Positions 1 to 8,096 of a stretch of 64,000 nucleotides of DNA are shown piece by piece. Source of the stretch: Evansella halocellulosilytica (GTDB taxonomy: Bacteria; Bacillota; Bacilli; Bacillales; Salisediminibacteriaceae). Position 1 is the first letter of the stretch. Every line of letters begins with the position of its first letter. The notes beneath the pieces are model-generated. The model saw only the letters and a list, made by a program, of their open reading frames with translations, did no database searches and was not told where the DNA came from. The position numbers were made by a program, and so were the translations under genes. Where the stretch lies: positions 1,230,178 to 1,294,177 of the forward strand of contig NZ_NIST01000001.1 of assembly GCF_002335745.1 (NCBI RefSeq), read 5' to 3'.

Positions 1-1038
1 GTGTTAAACAAAATTCGCCAATTTCAAGAAAATGGTCATACGATCCAATTAATTATTGGTGATTTCACTGGTAAAATTGGTGATCCAACAGGAAAGTCGG
101 TTGCGAGAAAGCAGCTGACAGATGAAGAAGTGAAACACAATGCCCAAACGTACTTTGACCAGTTCGGCAAAGTCCTTGACATGGAAAAAGTCGAACTGCA
201 TTACAATTCGAAATGGCTTTCAAAAATGAATTTCGAGGATGTCATTCGATTAGCTGGAAAAATTACGGTAGCAAGACTGTTAGAGAGGGATGACTTTGAC
301 GAACGGTTAGCGTTAGGAAAACCTATTTCATTACATGAATTCTTTTACCCGTTAATGCAAGGACATGATTCGATTGAGTTGGAATGTGATATTGAACTTG
401 GCGGAACAGATCAGCACTTCAATATACTCATGGGGAGACATTTCCAAGAACGGTTTGGAAAAGAGCCGCAAGTAGCCATATTGATGCCATTATTGGCAGG
501 CCTTGACGGAGTAGAAAAAATGTCTAAATCAAAGAACAATTACATTGGTATTGATGAGAAGCCGGCAGACATGTACGGAAAAGCGATGTCGATTCCGGAT
601 GAATTAACGGTGAAATACTTTGAGCTTGTAACAGACTTGTCTCCTCAAGAAATTCAAATGATAAAAGACGATTTGAATAATGGAAGCTTACACCCTCGTG
701 ATGCAAAAATGCGATTAGGGAAAACGATCGTGAGAATGTACCACAGCGATGAAGCAGCTGAGCAAGCCGAGCGTCAATTCATCTCTGTTTTTCAAAAAGG
801 TGCATTACCTGAAGATATACCAGTAGTGAACTGGAATGGCGAGTCTGAAATGAACATTATCGATTTCCTCGTTGAGCTGAAATTATTGAAATCGAAAAGC
901 GAAGCACGAAGAATGATTGAAAACCGAGGTGTCAAACTAAATGGAGAAAAAGTAGAAGATAATCATTTAAAAGTAAAGCTCACAGATGGTTTAATCATAC
1001 AAGTCGGTAAGCGGAAATTCGCCAAAATAAAATTATAA
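1..1038 (+). CDS. tyrZ: Tyrosyl-tRNA synthetase, TyrZ type, 5' end outside the window
   Basis: Class I aminoacyl-tRNA synthetase that charges tRNA-Tyr in the cytoplasm. The visible 345 residues hold the tyrosine pocket segment (GGTDQHFNI), the KMSKS loop (EKMSKSKNN, about residue 175) and a C-terminal S4-type RNA-binding domain ending in [10 protein letters not shown]. Family members are about 410-420 residues, so roughly 70 N-terminal residues with the HIGH-like motif lie upstream, and base 1 is not the true start. The canonical KMSKS sequence favours the TyrZ type over the TyrS type of B. subtilis. Any T-box leader would be outside the window. A strong hairpin follows directly. Confidence 0.95.
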   Translation: MLNKIRQFQENGHTIQLIIGDFTGKIGDPTGKSVARKQLTDEEVKHNAQTYFDQFGKVLDMEKVELHYNSKWLSKMNFEDVIRLAGKITVARLLERDDFDERLALGKPISLHEFFYPLMQGHDSIELECDIELGGTDQHFNILMGRHFQERFGKEPQVAILMPLLAGLDGVEKMSKSKNNYIGIDEKPADMYGKAMSIPDELTVKYFELVTDLSPQEIQMIKDDLNNGSLHPRDAKMRLGKTIVRMYHSDEAAEQAERQFISVFQKGALPEDIPVVNWNGESEMNIIDFLVELKLLKSKSEARRMIENRGVKLNGEKVEDNHLKVKLTDGLIIQVGKRKFAKIKL

Positions 1039-1074
1039 AAAATTCGACAAGTGCCTGGCACTTGTCGAATTTTT
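1038..1074. terminator. Bidirectional hairpin terminator with GTGCCTGGCAC core
   Basis: Perfect 37-base inverted repeat with 18-base arms around a single T and A/T tracts on both sides. It can terminate tyrZ on the plus strand and the small membrane operon on the minus strand. Its core GTGCCTGGCAC is shared with hairpins near 39053 and 59966 and, with one change, near 13746. Confidence 0.85.
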
Positions 1075-1249
1075 ATTTTAAGCGCGGGAATATGACAGCT
1101 AAAATAATCGCTGACCAATAAGGCAGCAGTTTAATCCATATGGATAAACTGTACATATCGAAGCCTACGATATGAAGCCCTCTTAATAACCCGCTTCCTA
1201 AAACGTAACCTGCGAAAAAACCTAATATGCCGAGAAGTATAGCTTTCAT
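1073..1249 (-). CDS. Small hydrophobic membrane protein, 58 aa
   Basis: The sequence starting MKAILLG has two predicted hydrophobic segments separated by a short polar loop and ends in a basic tail (FPRLK). I chose the ATG at 1249 because AAAGGAGG lies just upstream on the minus strand. A longer reading frame would extend into the preceding gene. The start follows the stop of the upstream membrane gene by about one base, so the two are probably translationally coupled. Function is not recognised. Confidence 0.6.
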   Translation of the reverse strand: MKAILLGILGFFAGYVLGSGLLRGLHIVGFDMYSLSIWIKLLPYWSAIILAVIFPRLK

Positions 1250-1250
1250 A

Positions 1251-1646
1251 TTAATGAGCCTCCTTTTTCTTTTTAAGTGGCAGGACGGCGTAGTAAACAT
1301 TAAATAGTGCTAAAATGACGAGAATCGTTCCAAAGATTGGATGAAGTGAGCCTGCGATCGGAAGTTGAAACCCGAGATTTGCGGTTACGTACATGGAAAA
1401 AATAAGCACGAGAAAACCACCAGTATAATAAATGAATATTTTCGGAAGTCTTCCGATAAACGCAGTAATCATCATGAATATCGGTAAGTTGATACCGAAC
1501 AAATGAACAACCATTTTATGCTGCACCCAATAATGACCACCACCGAATATCGATAAACCTGCTGTGTAAAATTGAAATAAGACACAAAGTAAGAAGACGA
1601 ATGACATTGCAATATAAATAAACTGACTAATAGAACCATATTTCAT
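1251..1646 (-). CDS. Four-helix membrane protein, probable DUF6220 family
   Basis: A 131-residue protein with four hydrophobic segments and a KKKK tail. The pattern of an N-terminal helix, a short Gly-rich loop with HYWVQHK, then three more helices resembles the DUF6220 family of unknown function, but I assign that from memory of the pattern only. It is the first gene of a two-gene minus-strand operon with the 58-residue membrane protein. The ATG at 1646 is preceded by an AAAGGGGAG-type ribosome binding site. Confidence 0.6.
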   Translation of the reverse strand: MKYGSISQFIYIAMSFVFLLCVLFQFYTAGLSIFGGGHYWVQHKMVVHLFGINLPIFMMITAFIGRLPKIFIYYTGGFLVLIFSMYVTANLGFQLPIAGSLHPIFGTILVILALFNVYYAVLPLKKKKEAH

Positions 1647-1784
1647 GAAAATCTCCCCTTTCGATGTATAGAATAGTTGGGAAAAATAAAAAATGTCTTA
1701 TCTAATTCTTAAATTTTTATTAAATCGTTGAAAAACGTGTTGTTTGTGGAAGTGCAATAGAAGGTCATCTTGTAAGAATGAAGG

Positions 1785-1902
1785 TTTATCCGCGAAAATT
1801 ACCGCTTATCCTGTAAAAATTAAGCTTTATCCGCGAAAATTTGAGTTTATCCGGTAAAAAATCAGGTTTATCCTGTAAAAATCCATGTTTATCCGCTAAC
1901 TA
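1785..1902. repeat. Degenerate 20-21 bp tandem array (TTTATCC units)
   Basis: Six imperfect units begin with (T/C)TTATCC at 1785, 1805, 1826, 1846, 1867 and 1888, most followed by CGCGAAAATT or TGTAAAAAT variants. The rest of the 1647-1986 intergenic stretch shows no gene. Spacing alternates between 20 and 21 bases, and there are no unique spacers, so this is not a CRISPR array. Confidence 0.8.
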
Positions 1903-1947
1903 GAACGATTCTAATCAGACGGCCCCCCTTGAGCTATCCCGTTTAAA

Positions 1948-1977
1948 AAACATTGCCGATATAAACGACAATGTTTA
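1948..1977 (-). terminator. Terminator of the two-component operon
   Basis: Inverted repeat AAACATTG...CAATGTTT followed on the minus strand by a T run. It sits directly downstream of the response regulator stop. Confidence 0.65.
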
Positions 1978-1986
1978 AGAAGTGAT

Positions 1987-2676
1987 TTATGCTTTTAAAA
2001 AACGGTAACCTGCGCCCCATACCGTTTCGATATATTCTGTTTGGGAGTCGTGTTCAGAGAGTTTTTCTCTAACTTTTCGAATATGTACTGTTACCGTCGT
2101 GGCGTCTCCGAAAGCATCGATTCCCCATATTTTTTCAAAGAGGTGTTCTTTACTAAACACTTGGTTTGGGTGTTTTGCGAGGAATACGAGCAAATCATAT
2201 TCCTTTGCTCTCATCATGATTTCCTCGTCCCCAATAAACACTCTTCTTGCATTTGTATCGATGGCTAAGTCTTTTACACGAATGAAAGTGGATCGATTTT
2301 CCTTGTTGACTAAACGCTCGTATCTGCTGATGTGCGCCTGGACACGGGCAACGAGTTCATTCGGACTAAAAGGCTTGACGATATAATCGTCGGCACCAAG
2401 ACCTAGCCCTCTTATTTTATCAATGTCATCGGTTTTTGCTGTTACCATGATGATAGAAACATCTTTTTCGTTACGGATTTTTTTGCATACTTCAAAGCCG
2501 CTTAATGACGGAAGCATGACATCTAAAAGGATTAAATCATAATTGTCATTCAATGCTTTTTGTAATCCGGCTTGGCCGTCTTGTTCGATCTCCGTCTCAA
2601 ATCCGTTGATTTCTAAATAATCTCGTTGGAGTTCTGCAATACTCAGTTCATCTTCAATTATTAATATCTTTGCCAA
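1987..2676 (-). CDS. OmpR/PhoB-family response regulator
   Basis: A 229-residue transcription factor. The N-terminal receiver domain (about 1-120) has the acidic pair EDE near residue 8-10, the phospho-acceptor Asp in LILLDVMLP, and the conserved Thr and Lys (MVTAKT, IVKPF). The C-terminal winged-helix DNA-binding domain (about 130-227) ends in WGAGYRF. The start is TTG, with AAGGAGTGA overlapping the end of the kinase gene, so the two are translationally coupled. It is phosphorylated by the adjacent kinase. Target genes cannot be read from the window. Confidence 0.93.
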   Translation of the reverse strand: MAKILIIEDELSIAELQRDYLEINGFETEIEQDGQAGLQKALNDNYDLILLDVMLPSLSGFEVCKKIRNEKDVSIIMVTAKTDDIDKIRGLGLGADDYIVKPFSPNELVARVQAHISRYERLVNKENRSTFIRVKDLAIDTNARRVFIGDEEIMMRAKEYDLLVFLAKHPNQVFSKEHLFEKIWGIDAFGDATTVTVHIRKVREKLSEHDSQTEYIETVWGAGYRFLKA

Positions 2677-2682
2677 AGTGAA

Positions 2683-3774
2683 TCACTCCTTATGCTCGAT
2701 TGGCAATGAAAAAATGATCGTTGTTCCTATGCCGGGTTGACTTTCAGCACGGACAGTACCATGATGAGATTCAATGATTTGTTTCACAATTGCTAGACCT
2801 AATCCACTGCCTCCAGATGCCGAATTTCTCGCTTCGTCTGCTCGGTAAAAACGGTCGAAAATGAAAGGTAAGTCATCTTGCTCAATGCCAGGTCCGTTAT
2901 CTTGAATCTTAATCTCGACGGAGTCTACTTTTTTAACTGCTCGAATCCAAATATTTTTTTCATCGAGGTGGAAGTGTTTGACACTGTTTTCAATAATATT
3001 AAATATGACACGCTTTAGCTGAATTTTATCGGCTTGAACGAATGTATCGGGTAACTCATTCGTTTCTAAATACGTATGGATATTTCTCATTTCAAGATCC
3101 GCATTAATGTCGTCGGTTGTTTCAGTGAGAAATTGTTTTATATTGACAGGCTCTAAATTCATTGGATGTTCATTCGTTTCGAGCTTGTTATATAGTGAAA
3201 GTTCATTGATTAGATGGTCGAGTTCATTCGTCTTTTGAAAAATCACTTCTGTATATTTGTCTAGTTTCTCGGGAGTATTAGCAACACCATCACGAATGCC
3301 TTCGACATATCCTTTAATCGAAGTGATAGGTGTCTTCAGATCATGTGTCAAGTTTGAAATGAGCTCTCTCCGATAATTATGATAGGAAGCTTGAAGTTCT
3401 TGTGATGCCTTTACTTCCTTTCTCATATCATTAAAGACTTCAGACAGTTTTCCGAGTTCATCTTGTCTATGTACACGCACTTCACTTTCAAAGTCTCCCG
3501 CTTTCATTTTTTCAGCAGCTTTCATTAAGTCTTGGATCGGCTTTATTATTTGTCTGTAAACATAATAAGTCAAGATCGTATTCGTAACCGCAATAACAAG
3601 TATAATTAATATGAATCGGATGGAGATAAAGAGTGCTGTATTGTCGGTATTCGATTCAAGGTTGAAAAACCTAAACAATAGTAATGCTAAGCCAATTTCG
3701 ATCATAAAAAAGGCGATAATCGGGATGATGATCATTCCGAGGTTCGATGCTAACAGCTTTCGTTTAATGGACAT
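2683..3774 (-). CDS. Membrane sensor histidine kinase
   Basis: A 363-residue kinase with two N-terminal membrane helices bracketing a short extracytoplasmic loop (about 15-85), a HAMP linker, a HisKA domain with the phospho-acceptor His in SNLTHDLKTPI, and a HATPase_c domain with N box (NIIENSVKH), G1 (DNGPGI) and G2 (GGSGLGLAI). I place the start at the ATG at 3774, which has AAGGAG at good spacing. An upstream start would add eight residues without a comparable site. The short extracellular loop suggests sensing in or near the membrane. First gene of the operon with the response regulator. Confidence 0.92.
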   Translation of the reverse strand: MSIKRKLLASNLGMIIIPIIAFFMIEIGLALLLFRFFNLESNTDNTALFISIRFILIILVIAVTNTILTYYVYRQIIKPIQDLMKAAEKMKAGDFESEVRVHRQDELGKLSEVFNDMRKEVKASQELQASYHNYRRELISNLTHDLKTPITSIKGYVEGIRDGVANTPEKLDKYTEVIFQKTNELDHLINELSLYNKLETNEHPMNLEPVNIKQFLTETTDDINADLEMRNIHTYLETNELPDTFVQADKIQLKRVIFNIIENSVKHFHLDEKNIWIRAVKKVDSVEIKIQDNGPGIEQDDLPFIFDRFYRADEARNSASGGSGLGLAIVKQIIESHHGTVRAESQPGIGTTIIFSLPIEHKE

Positions 3775-3798
3775 TCTACTGCTCCTTACTATGTTCAT

Positions 3799-4171
3799 CT
3801 ATTGAAAATAGTGTACTATACAATAAATTGAAGTGCGAGTCGAGGCAAAAATCAAAGATGTTGAGTTTAAAGTGCTATCCTCCAGAATTACAAAATGACA
3901 GAATGTATAGTAAATTAGAGAGACGAGAGTATTTTTAAGAAAACTGGTAATATCCAGACGAACTGTTAGTATTTTAGAGAAGAAAATGTGGAAGGAATCT
4001 AAAAATGGAAGATGATCAAATATTTTTCATATATACGCGAGACCGAAAGAGGATGTAAAAGGCTCTTCCATTGGTAAGTTCCTCATTTCGAGCCTGCTCA
4101 TTATTCATTGTTTCATTATGAAAGCTGAAGTCATATAAGACAGATGAAATCTAACTAGAAATTTCACCTGG
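3799..4171. other. Intergenic stretch without recognised features
   Basis: About 370 AT-rich bases between two minus-strand genes. Only very short open frames are present (for example 17 codons from about 4004), and none combines a good ribosome binding site with a recognisable product. It presumably holds the promoter of the kinase operon at its left side. Confidence 0.5.
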
Positions 4172-4666
4172 TCATAAAAATGTACGAATGACGTCATCAT
4201 TATTTTCAAAAACTGCGATTTTTTCTTGATACAGATTGTAGTTTAAGAAGTCAGGAAGGAACTTTTTATTATAATTTTTGTTCCAAGTTATTAATTCTTG
4301 GATACTTTCATATGTTTCTCGTTTATGTTTACCTGTTTCGTATGACTTCCGCTGTTCGTAGCGTTCCCATATTCGTTTTTCTTGGACAGATAATGCAGGT
4401 ATTAATACGATAATCTTATTAGCTGCTGAAAAACTAGGGGCTGCCCAGGACAGATAGACGCCTTCAATTATCCATTTGTCCTGCTGAACGATAGATTTTA
4501 ATTTTTGATCTCTCAATATCGGATCGGTTCTTTTTCCATAATATGTAGAAGTGTGGTCCCAAAACAAGTCATCTAAATCATAGTGGGGAAGGGCTAGCTT
4601 TTTACTTAAAATGCTAGCTGCATACGTTTTTCCGCTTCCAGATCCTCCTGAAATATGTATTTTCAT
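4172..4666 (-). CDS. FlaR-like P-loop kinase-fold protein
   Basis: A 164-residue P-loop NTPase of the adenylate-kinase-like superfamily. The Walker A motif is GGSGSGKT at residues 7-14, and the nucleoside-kinase-like stretch YDLDDLFW follows near residue 30. It resembles proteins annotated as DNA topology modulation protein FlaR, whose biochemical role is unclear. The start is set by GGAGTG upstream of the ATG. It stands alone in the minus direction, downstream of an O-methyltransferase with its own terminator. Confidence 0.75.
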   Translation of the reverse strand: MKIHISGGSGSGKTYAASILSKKLALPHYDLDDLFWDHTSTYYGKRTDPILRDQKLKSIVQQDKWIIEGVYLSWAAPSFSAANKIIVLIPALSVQEKRIWERYEQRKSYETGKHKRETYESIQELITWNKNYNKKFLPDFLNYNLYQEKIAVFENNDDVIRTFL

Positions 4667-4707
4667 CTATCGTCACTCCATTTTCTTATCATATTTACTA
4701 GTAAAAT

Positions 4708-4737
4708 GAGGAACACCCTTTTCGAAGGATGTTCCTC
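4708..4737 (-). terminator. Terminator of the O-methyltransferase gene
   Basis: Hairpin GAGGAACA...TGTTCCTC with a TTTT-containing tail on the minus strand, about 40 bases past the stop of the methyltransferase gene. Confidence 0.75.
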
Positions 4738-4774
4738 AAAGGAAAGTAAAAGAAGGATTCCGCCTCCCTAAATC

Positions 4775-5437
4775 TTATTTATTGACGATCCCGATAATGA
4801 ATCCGTCATGCCCTTTACTGCCAACTGTTTGAATCGCAGTTGAGTCGATTCTTGAATCTGTGGCAAGTAGATCAACCATTTCACGAGTACCTTGGACACT
4901 TTCATCATTACTTCCTGCATTCACAACTTCCCCATGACGAACGACGTTATCAATAATGACCATCGCTCCTGGCTGTGCAAGATCTAACGCCCAATTTAAA
5001 TAATGAGGGTTATTTTTCTTATCCGCATCAATAAAAATGAGGTCAAAGTTTTTAAAACCATTTTTCTCTAATGTTGGTAATGAGTCAAGCGCTTTGCCGA
5101 CAATGATATGAATTTTATTTTCAAGCTTCGCTCTCGCGATATTTTTCTCGGCAACTTGCGCATGCTTTTCAGAATATTCGAGTGTAACAAGCTTTCCATT
5201 TTCCGGAAGAGCACGACCGAGACAAATTGTACTGTATCCGCCTAATGTACCGATTTCTAAGATACTGCTGACACCTTTTAATTTTGCAAGAATGTGCAAC
5301 AGTTCCCCTTCGTGAGGGGCTACGTCAATTGCTGGAAGACCAGCTGCTTGATTTTCTTTCAGTACTTCTTCTAACACAGCATCTTTCTTTAATAAATGCG
5401 AATTAAAATATTGTTCTACTTGCTCCCATTTTTCCAT
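4775..5437 (-). CDS. SAM-dependent O-methyltransferase (family 3, caffeoyl-CoA/catechol type)
   Basis: A 220-residue class I methyltransferase. The SAM motif is ILEIGTLGGYST near residue 60, the acidic motif VTLEYSEKHA follows, and metal-binding acidic residues occur in FIDADKKN and IIDNVV. These are hallmarks of the divalent-cation-dependent catechol/caffeoyl-CoA family (YrrM-like in bacilli). I start at the ATG at 5437, preceded by AGGAG. The frame is open 34 codons further upstream, but that part is not conserved-looking. Substrate unknown. It is divergent from modA. Confidence 0.88.
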   Translation of the reverse strand: MEKWEQVEQYFNSHLLKKDAVLEEVLKENQAAGLPAIDVAPHEGELLHILAKLKGVSSILEIGTLGGYSTICLGRALPENGKLVTLEYSEKHAQVAEKNIARAKLENKIHIIVGKALDSLPTLEKNGFKNFDLIFIDADKKNNPHYLNWALDLAQPGAMVIIDNVVRHGEVVNAGSNDESVQGTREMVDLLATDSRIDSTAIQTVGSKGHDGFIIGIVNK

Positions 5438-5606
5438 ATTCGAGATCGCTCCTATCTTCCATTTATTTAACCTGCTTCTAACATATAATGAAATATCTTT
5501 TAATTCAATAAACTTGGCTAGGGATCTGATTATATACATGACGAGTTTATGACATGAATGGTATTCTTATAGTGGTGTATATTTTTGTAATGAAAGGCAG
5601 AAAAAA

Positions 5607-6359
5607 ATGAAAAAGACCGTTTATTTTCTAGTTTTTAGTTTATTTTTTATCGGAGGTTGCAGCTCGGCAACTGAACAATCAGATACTCTTTATGTAGCAG
5701 CGGCTTCGGACATGTATCATGCTTTAACTGAAGTTGGTCATGCATTTACTGAAAAAACAGATGTTGAGATCGAATTTACATACGGATCGACTGGGCAGTT
5801 AACTCAACAAATTCAAGAAGGGGCACCATTCGATTTGTTTTTGGCTGCTCATGATTCATATATAGATCAACTCATTGATCGTGAAGCGGTTTATGAGGAT
5901 TCTAAAGCGTATTATTCAAGGGGAACGATCGTCTTCATGCACACTCCAAAAGTGAACATTGATGATCAAGGTGAATTTTTGTTAAATGATGATGTAACGA
6001 CCGTAACGATTGCTAATCCTGAACATGCCCCATATGGAAAAGCCGCAAAGGAGGCACTTGAATCGTTAGAAATATGGAATGAAGTAGAACCGAAAATTGT
6101 GTATGCGGAAAACATTAGGCAAGCATATCAATATGTTGAATCAGGTAATGCTGATGTCGGGATCATCGCTTTAGCGCTCATGAATGAGACGGATCTTTAT
6201 TTCGAAAAAATTGATGGACAATTACACGAGCCGATTAGACAGGCATTGGCAATTCCGCGGCAAACAAATAACAAGGAACTGGCTGAACAGTTTTCTGACT
6301 TTATTTTAAGTGAAGAAGGTCAAGGAATTCTTAAGTCATATGGGTTTGATAACCAATGA
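5607..6359 (+). CDS. modA: Molybdate ABC transporter substrate-binding lipoprotein
   Basis: A 250-residue extracellular solute-binding protein for molybdate/tungstate. The signal peptide carries a lipobox (FFIGGC, Cys about residue 18), so it should be anchored to the outer face of the membrane. The mature part has ModA-type motifs: AAASDM at the start, TYGSTGQL, and ANPEHAPYGKAA near residue 135. An AAAGGCAG ribosome binding site precedes the ATG. It overlaps modB by four bases, indicating an operon. No ModC ATPase is encoded nearby. Confidence 0.93.
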   Translation: MKKTVYFLVFSLFFIGGCSSATEQSDTLYVAAASDMYHALTEVGHAFTEKTDVEIEFTYGSTGQLTQQIQEGAPFDLFLAAHDSYIDQLIDREAVYEDSKAYYSRGTIVFMHTPKVNIDDQGEFLLNDDVTTVTIANPEHAPYGKAAKEALESLEIWNEVEPKIVYAENIRQAYQYVESGNADVGIIALALMNETDLYFEKIDGQLHEPIRQALAIPRQTNNKELAEQFSDFILSEEGQGILKSYGFDNQ

Positions 6360-7012
6360 CACAATCAGTACTTACGCCATTACTGCTATCGTTAAAAATA
6401 TCGGTTATCGCGACAGCAGCAGCTTTCATTGTTGGAATCTTCTTTTCTTGGTGGGTAGCATTTAATAAAAATAAGTTAACGCAATTTTTCTCAATTATTA
6501 TTACGATTCCATTGGTCATTCCTCCAACTGTTCTCGGTTACTATTTATTAGTCGTTTTAGGGCGGAACAGTCCAATTGGACAGTGGTTTGAAGCTGTGAC
6601 AGGGCAGACGATTATTTTTACGTGGCAAGCTGCCGTCATTGCAGCAGCGATTGCAGCATTACCGTTGCTTGTGAGACCGATTCAAGCATCATTTGAATCG
6701 ATAGACAAAGATACGATGAAAGCAGCTGAGTTAGATGGAGCAAGTAAATTTCAACTTTTGCGATATATTGTAATCCCCTTATCGTATAAAGGGATTTTGG
6801 CAGGACTCGTTCTCGGTTTTGCAAGGGCAATGGGGGAATTTGGAGCAACATTAATGGTTGCAGGTAATATTCCTGGCAGGACACAAACGCTGTCAATTGC
6901 AATTTATGATGCGGTCCAAGCTGATCGGATGATGGATGCACATATGATGGTATTCATTTTAACGTGTGCAACGGTGGTCTTTTTATATTTGATTCATCGA
7001 TGGTTTAAATAA
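6356..7012 (+). CDS. modB: Molybdate ABC transporter permease
   Basis: A 218-residue inner-membrane permease with about five to six membrane helices. The ATPase-contacting EAA loop is present as AAELDGASKFQLLRYIVIPLS near residues 122-142, and the MGEFGAT motif typical of ModB/CysT permeases lies near residue 163. The ATG overlaps the modA stop (ATGA), so the genes are translationally coupled. It must work with an ATPase encoded elsewhere, as in B. subtilis yvgL-yvgM where no modC is adjacent. Confidence 0.93.
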   Translation: MTQSVLTPLLLSLKISVIATAAAFIVGIFFSWWVAFNKNKLTQFFSIIITIPLVIPPTVLGYYLLVVLGRNSPIGQWFEAVTGQTIIFTWQAAVIAAAIAALPLLVRPIQASFESIDKDTMKAAELDGASKFQLLRYIVIPLSYKGILAGLVLGFARAMGEFGATLMVAGNIPGRTQTLSIAIYDAVQADRMMDAHMMVFILTCATVVFLYLIHRWFK

Positions 7013-7036
7013 GTTTATGTGAAGGCGAGGGTAAAG

Positions 7037-7243
7037 ATGGTCATTACAAAGGAAATGCCGGTGTCCGGTATTGTTAGCAGTTGGCCGGAAACAGAAGTCA
7101 TTTTTGCAAAGTACCGTATTTCTTCACAATCGAATCGCTCAATACAGGAAGTTGTTCAAAATGAGCAGATATGTGATTTGCTCATTATACAATTGAACAA
7201 AACGATCGGCAGCTCAAATCGAACGTGTATAAAAGGTGGCTGA
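7037..7243 (+). CDS. Small protein resembling an iron-sulfur-repair (RIC/ScdA) N-terminal domain without its cysteines
   Basis: A 68-residue product. Its pattern VSGIVSSWPETEVIFAKYRI...IQEVV...LNKTI follows the DUF542/ScdA-N or DUF1858 fold, which normally reads VxxIVxxxPxxxxVFxKYxID followed by a CC or CxxC pair. Here the cysteine position reads SSQSNRS, so the metal or thiol site is missing. I prefer the ATG at 7037; an in-frame GTG at 7019 is possible. It lies 24 bases after modB and is probably co-transcribed. Function is unknown, and the family assignment is inference from the pattern. Confidence 0.5.
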   Translation: MVITKEMPVSGIVSSWPETEVIFAKYRISSQSNRSIQEVVQNEQICDLLIIQLNKTIGSSNRTCIKGG

Positions 7244-7280
7244 CGAGTTGAATAAAAGGTACAGGCTGTACCTCCATAAT

Positions 7281-7313
7281 AAACCTCTTGGATATCGAGT
7301 CCTGGAGGTTTTT
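7281..7313 (+). terminator. Terminator of the modAB operon
   Basis: Stem AAACCTC..GGA / TCC..GAGGTTT followed by TTTTT, 40 bases after the small gene that follows modB. Confidence 0.7.
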
Positions 7314-7343
7314 CATTTGGGCTGGAAAGGGAGAGGTACGGAC

Positions 7344-7361
7344 TAAACAAACGTTTGTTTA
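7344..7361. promoter_or_regulatory. Orphan 18-bp perfect palindrome, TetR-type operator candidate
   Basis: TAAACAAACGTTTGTTTA is a perfect dyad of the length and style bound by TetR-family dimers. A TTGACA box begins a few bases downstream (TTTGACAAG, about 7369). No regulator or intact gene follows for 700 bases, so it may be the remains of a regulated promoter. Confidence 0.4.
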
Positions 7362-7446
7362 ACTATTGTTTGACAAGATGTCCTATCATTCTTTTAAAAA
7401 TTGCTTTTCCCTGCAATGACAGATTACGAATTTGTCGAGAGGAAAA

Positions 7447-7482
7447 GTTCACGGACCAGGTCTGTGACAATTTTGTGAACAA
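7447..7482. repeat. GGACCAGGTC hairpin repeat, copy 1
   Basis: Nested inverted repeat GTTCAC...GTGAAC around GGACCAGGTC. Its last 18 bases (TGACAATTTTGTGAACAA) are identical to the 3' flank of the hairpin at 8043-8083, so the two are copies of one element. Confidence 0.65.
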
Positions 7483-7719
7483 ATGATGAAAGGAGTCCAA
7501 AGGTGAGTGACATTTACTACCTGAGCTAAATGCGTACTAAGAATTTCGTTAAACGTATATGGGGAAAGTTGATCCGATAAACAGTAATGGAAATTAGCCC
7601 AAATCAGTGTGCAATAAACGAATAATGAGTATATCGATTTATTTAAGGAACGGAAAAGTGTTTTATTCACTAGAAAAAATGAGTGATAAAACGATAAGGA
7701 GTTGGTAATAATGGAAAGT

Positions 7720-7825
7720 ACGCTCATGGTGAACGACTCACCACTTAGCTACGCTCCTCACTTCCACGACGAAAGCAACCTTTCGTCTCTATGATCTTCA
7801 CACACTTGAAGAGGGAGCTTCTTGA
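7720..7825. ncRNA. Candidate structured RNA or remnant IS200/IS605-type right end
   Basis: Three consecutive stem-loops occur within 85 bases: TGGTGA/TCACCA (7727-7743, 5-base loop), GACGAAAG/CTTTCGTC (7768-7787, perfect 8-bp stem, tetraloop) and CTTCA/TGAAG (7796-7811). A GAAG..CTTC alternative overlaps the third. Such densely packed short hairpins are typical of structured RNAs and of the right ends/guide RNAs of TnpB-type elements, which the sequence loosely recalls. No tnpB is present, strand is unknown and no promoter is evident. Confidence 0.3.
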
Positions 7826-8042
7826 CTAAATTCGTTAAAGGAAAAAATGGTTAGCGGATCTGAAGTAGATTGTGAAAGTAAAAAAGCGATCGATACATGA
7901 AAAAAACGGAGAGGTTCTTAAAGTGCATGTAACAAATAAAGGAGCGAAAGCAGATCTGCCACATGGGCGAAATCACCAGGAAACAAACGGATAAACAAGC
8001 AAAAGAAAGTGGAGTTTTGAAATATTGATTAATAAAATCTTA

Positions 8043-8075
8043 AAAATTGTCAGGGACCAGGTCCCTGACAATTTT
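8043..8075. repeat. GGACCAGGTCC hairpin repeat, copy 2, in the sulP leader
   Basis: Perfect 16-bp arms around a single A, with TTTT at the 3' end. It has the form of an intrinsic terminator yet lies only about 10 bases before the AAGGAGG of the sulP gene. It would therefore act as an attenuator if transcription starts upstream, or be an inserted repeat. Confidence 0.7.
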
Positions 8076-8096
8076 GTGAACAAGGAGGTGGGGCGA

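Larger units (their letters stand above)
7244..8096. other. Long non-coding or decayed region between modAB and sulP
   Basis: About 850 bases without a convincing gene. It holds the modAB terminator, an orphan palindrome, two copies of a GGACCAGGTC hairpin and a run of three stem-loops at 7727-7811. The only start with a good ribosome binding site is a GTG at 7923 (GGAGAGG eight bases upstream), which opens a 23-codon frame ending at 7994. I do not recognise that product. The stretch may be the remains of a deleted or mobile segment. Confidence 0.5.

Noticed and set aside
8025..8096. Longer N-terminus for the SulP transporter
   Set aside because: The added 24 codons run across a perfect hairpin repeat, and the ATG at 8097 has the AAGGAGG site. 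The extension is an accident of the repeat.
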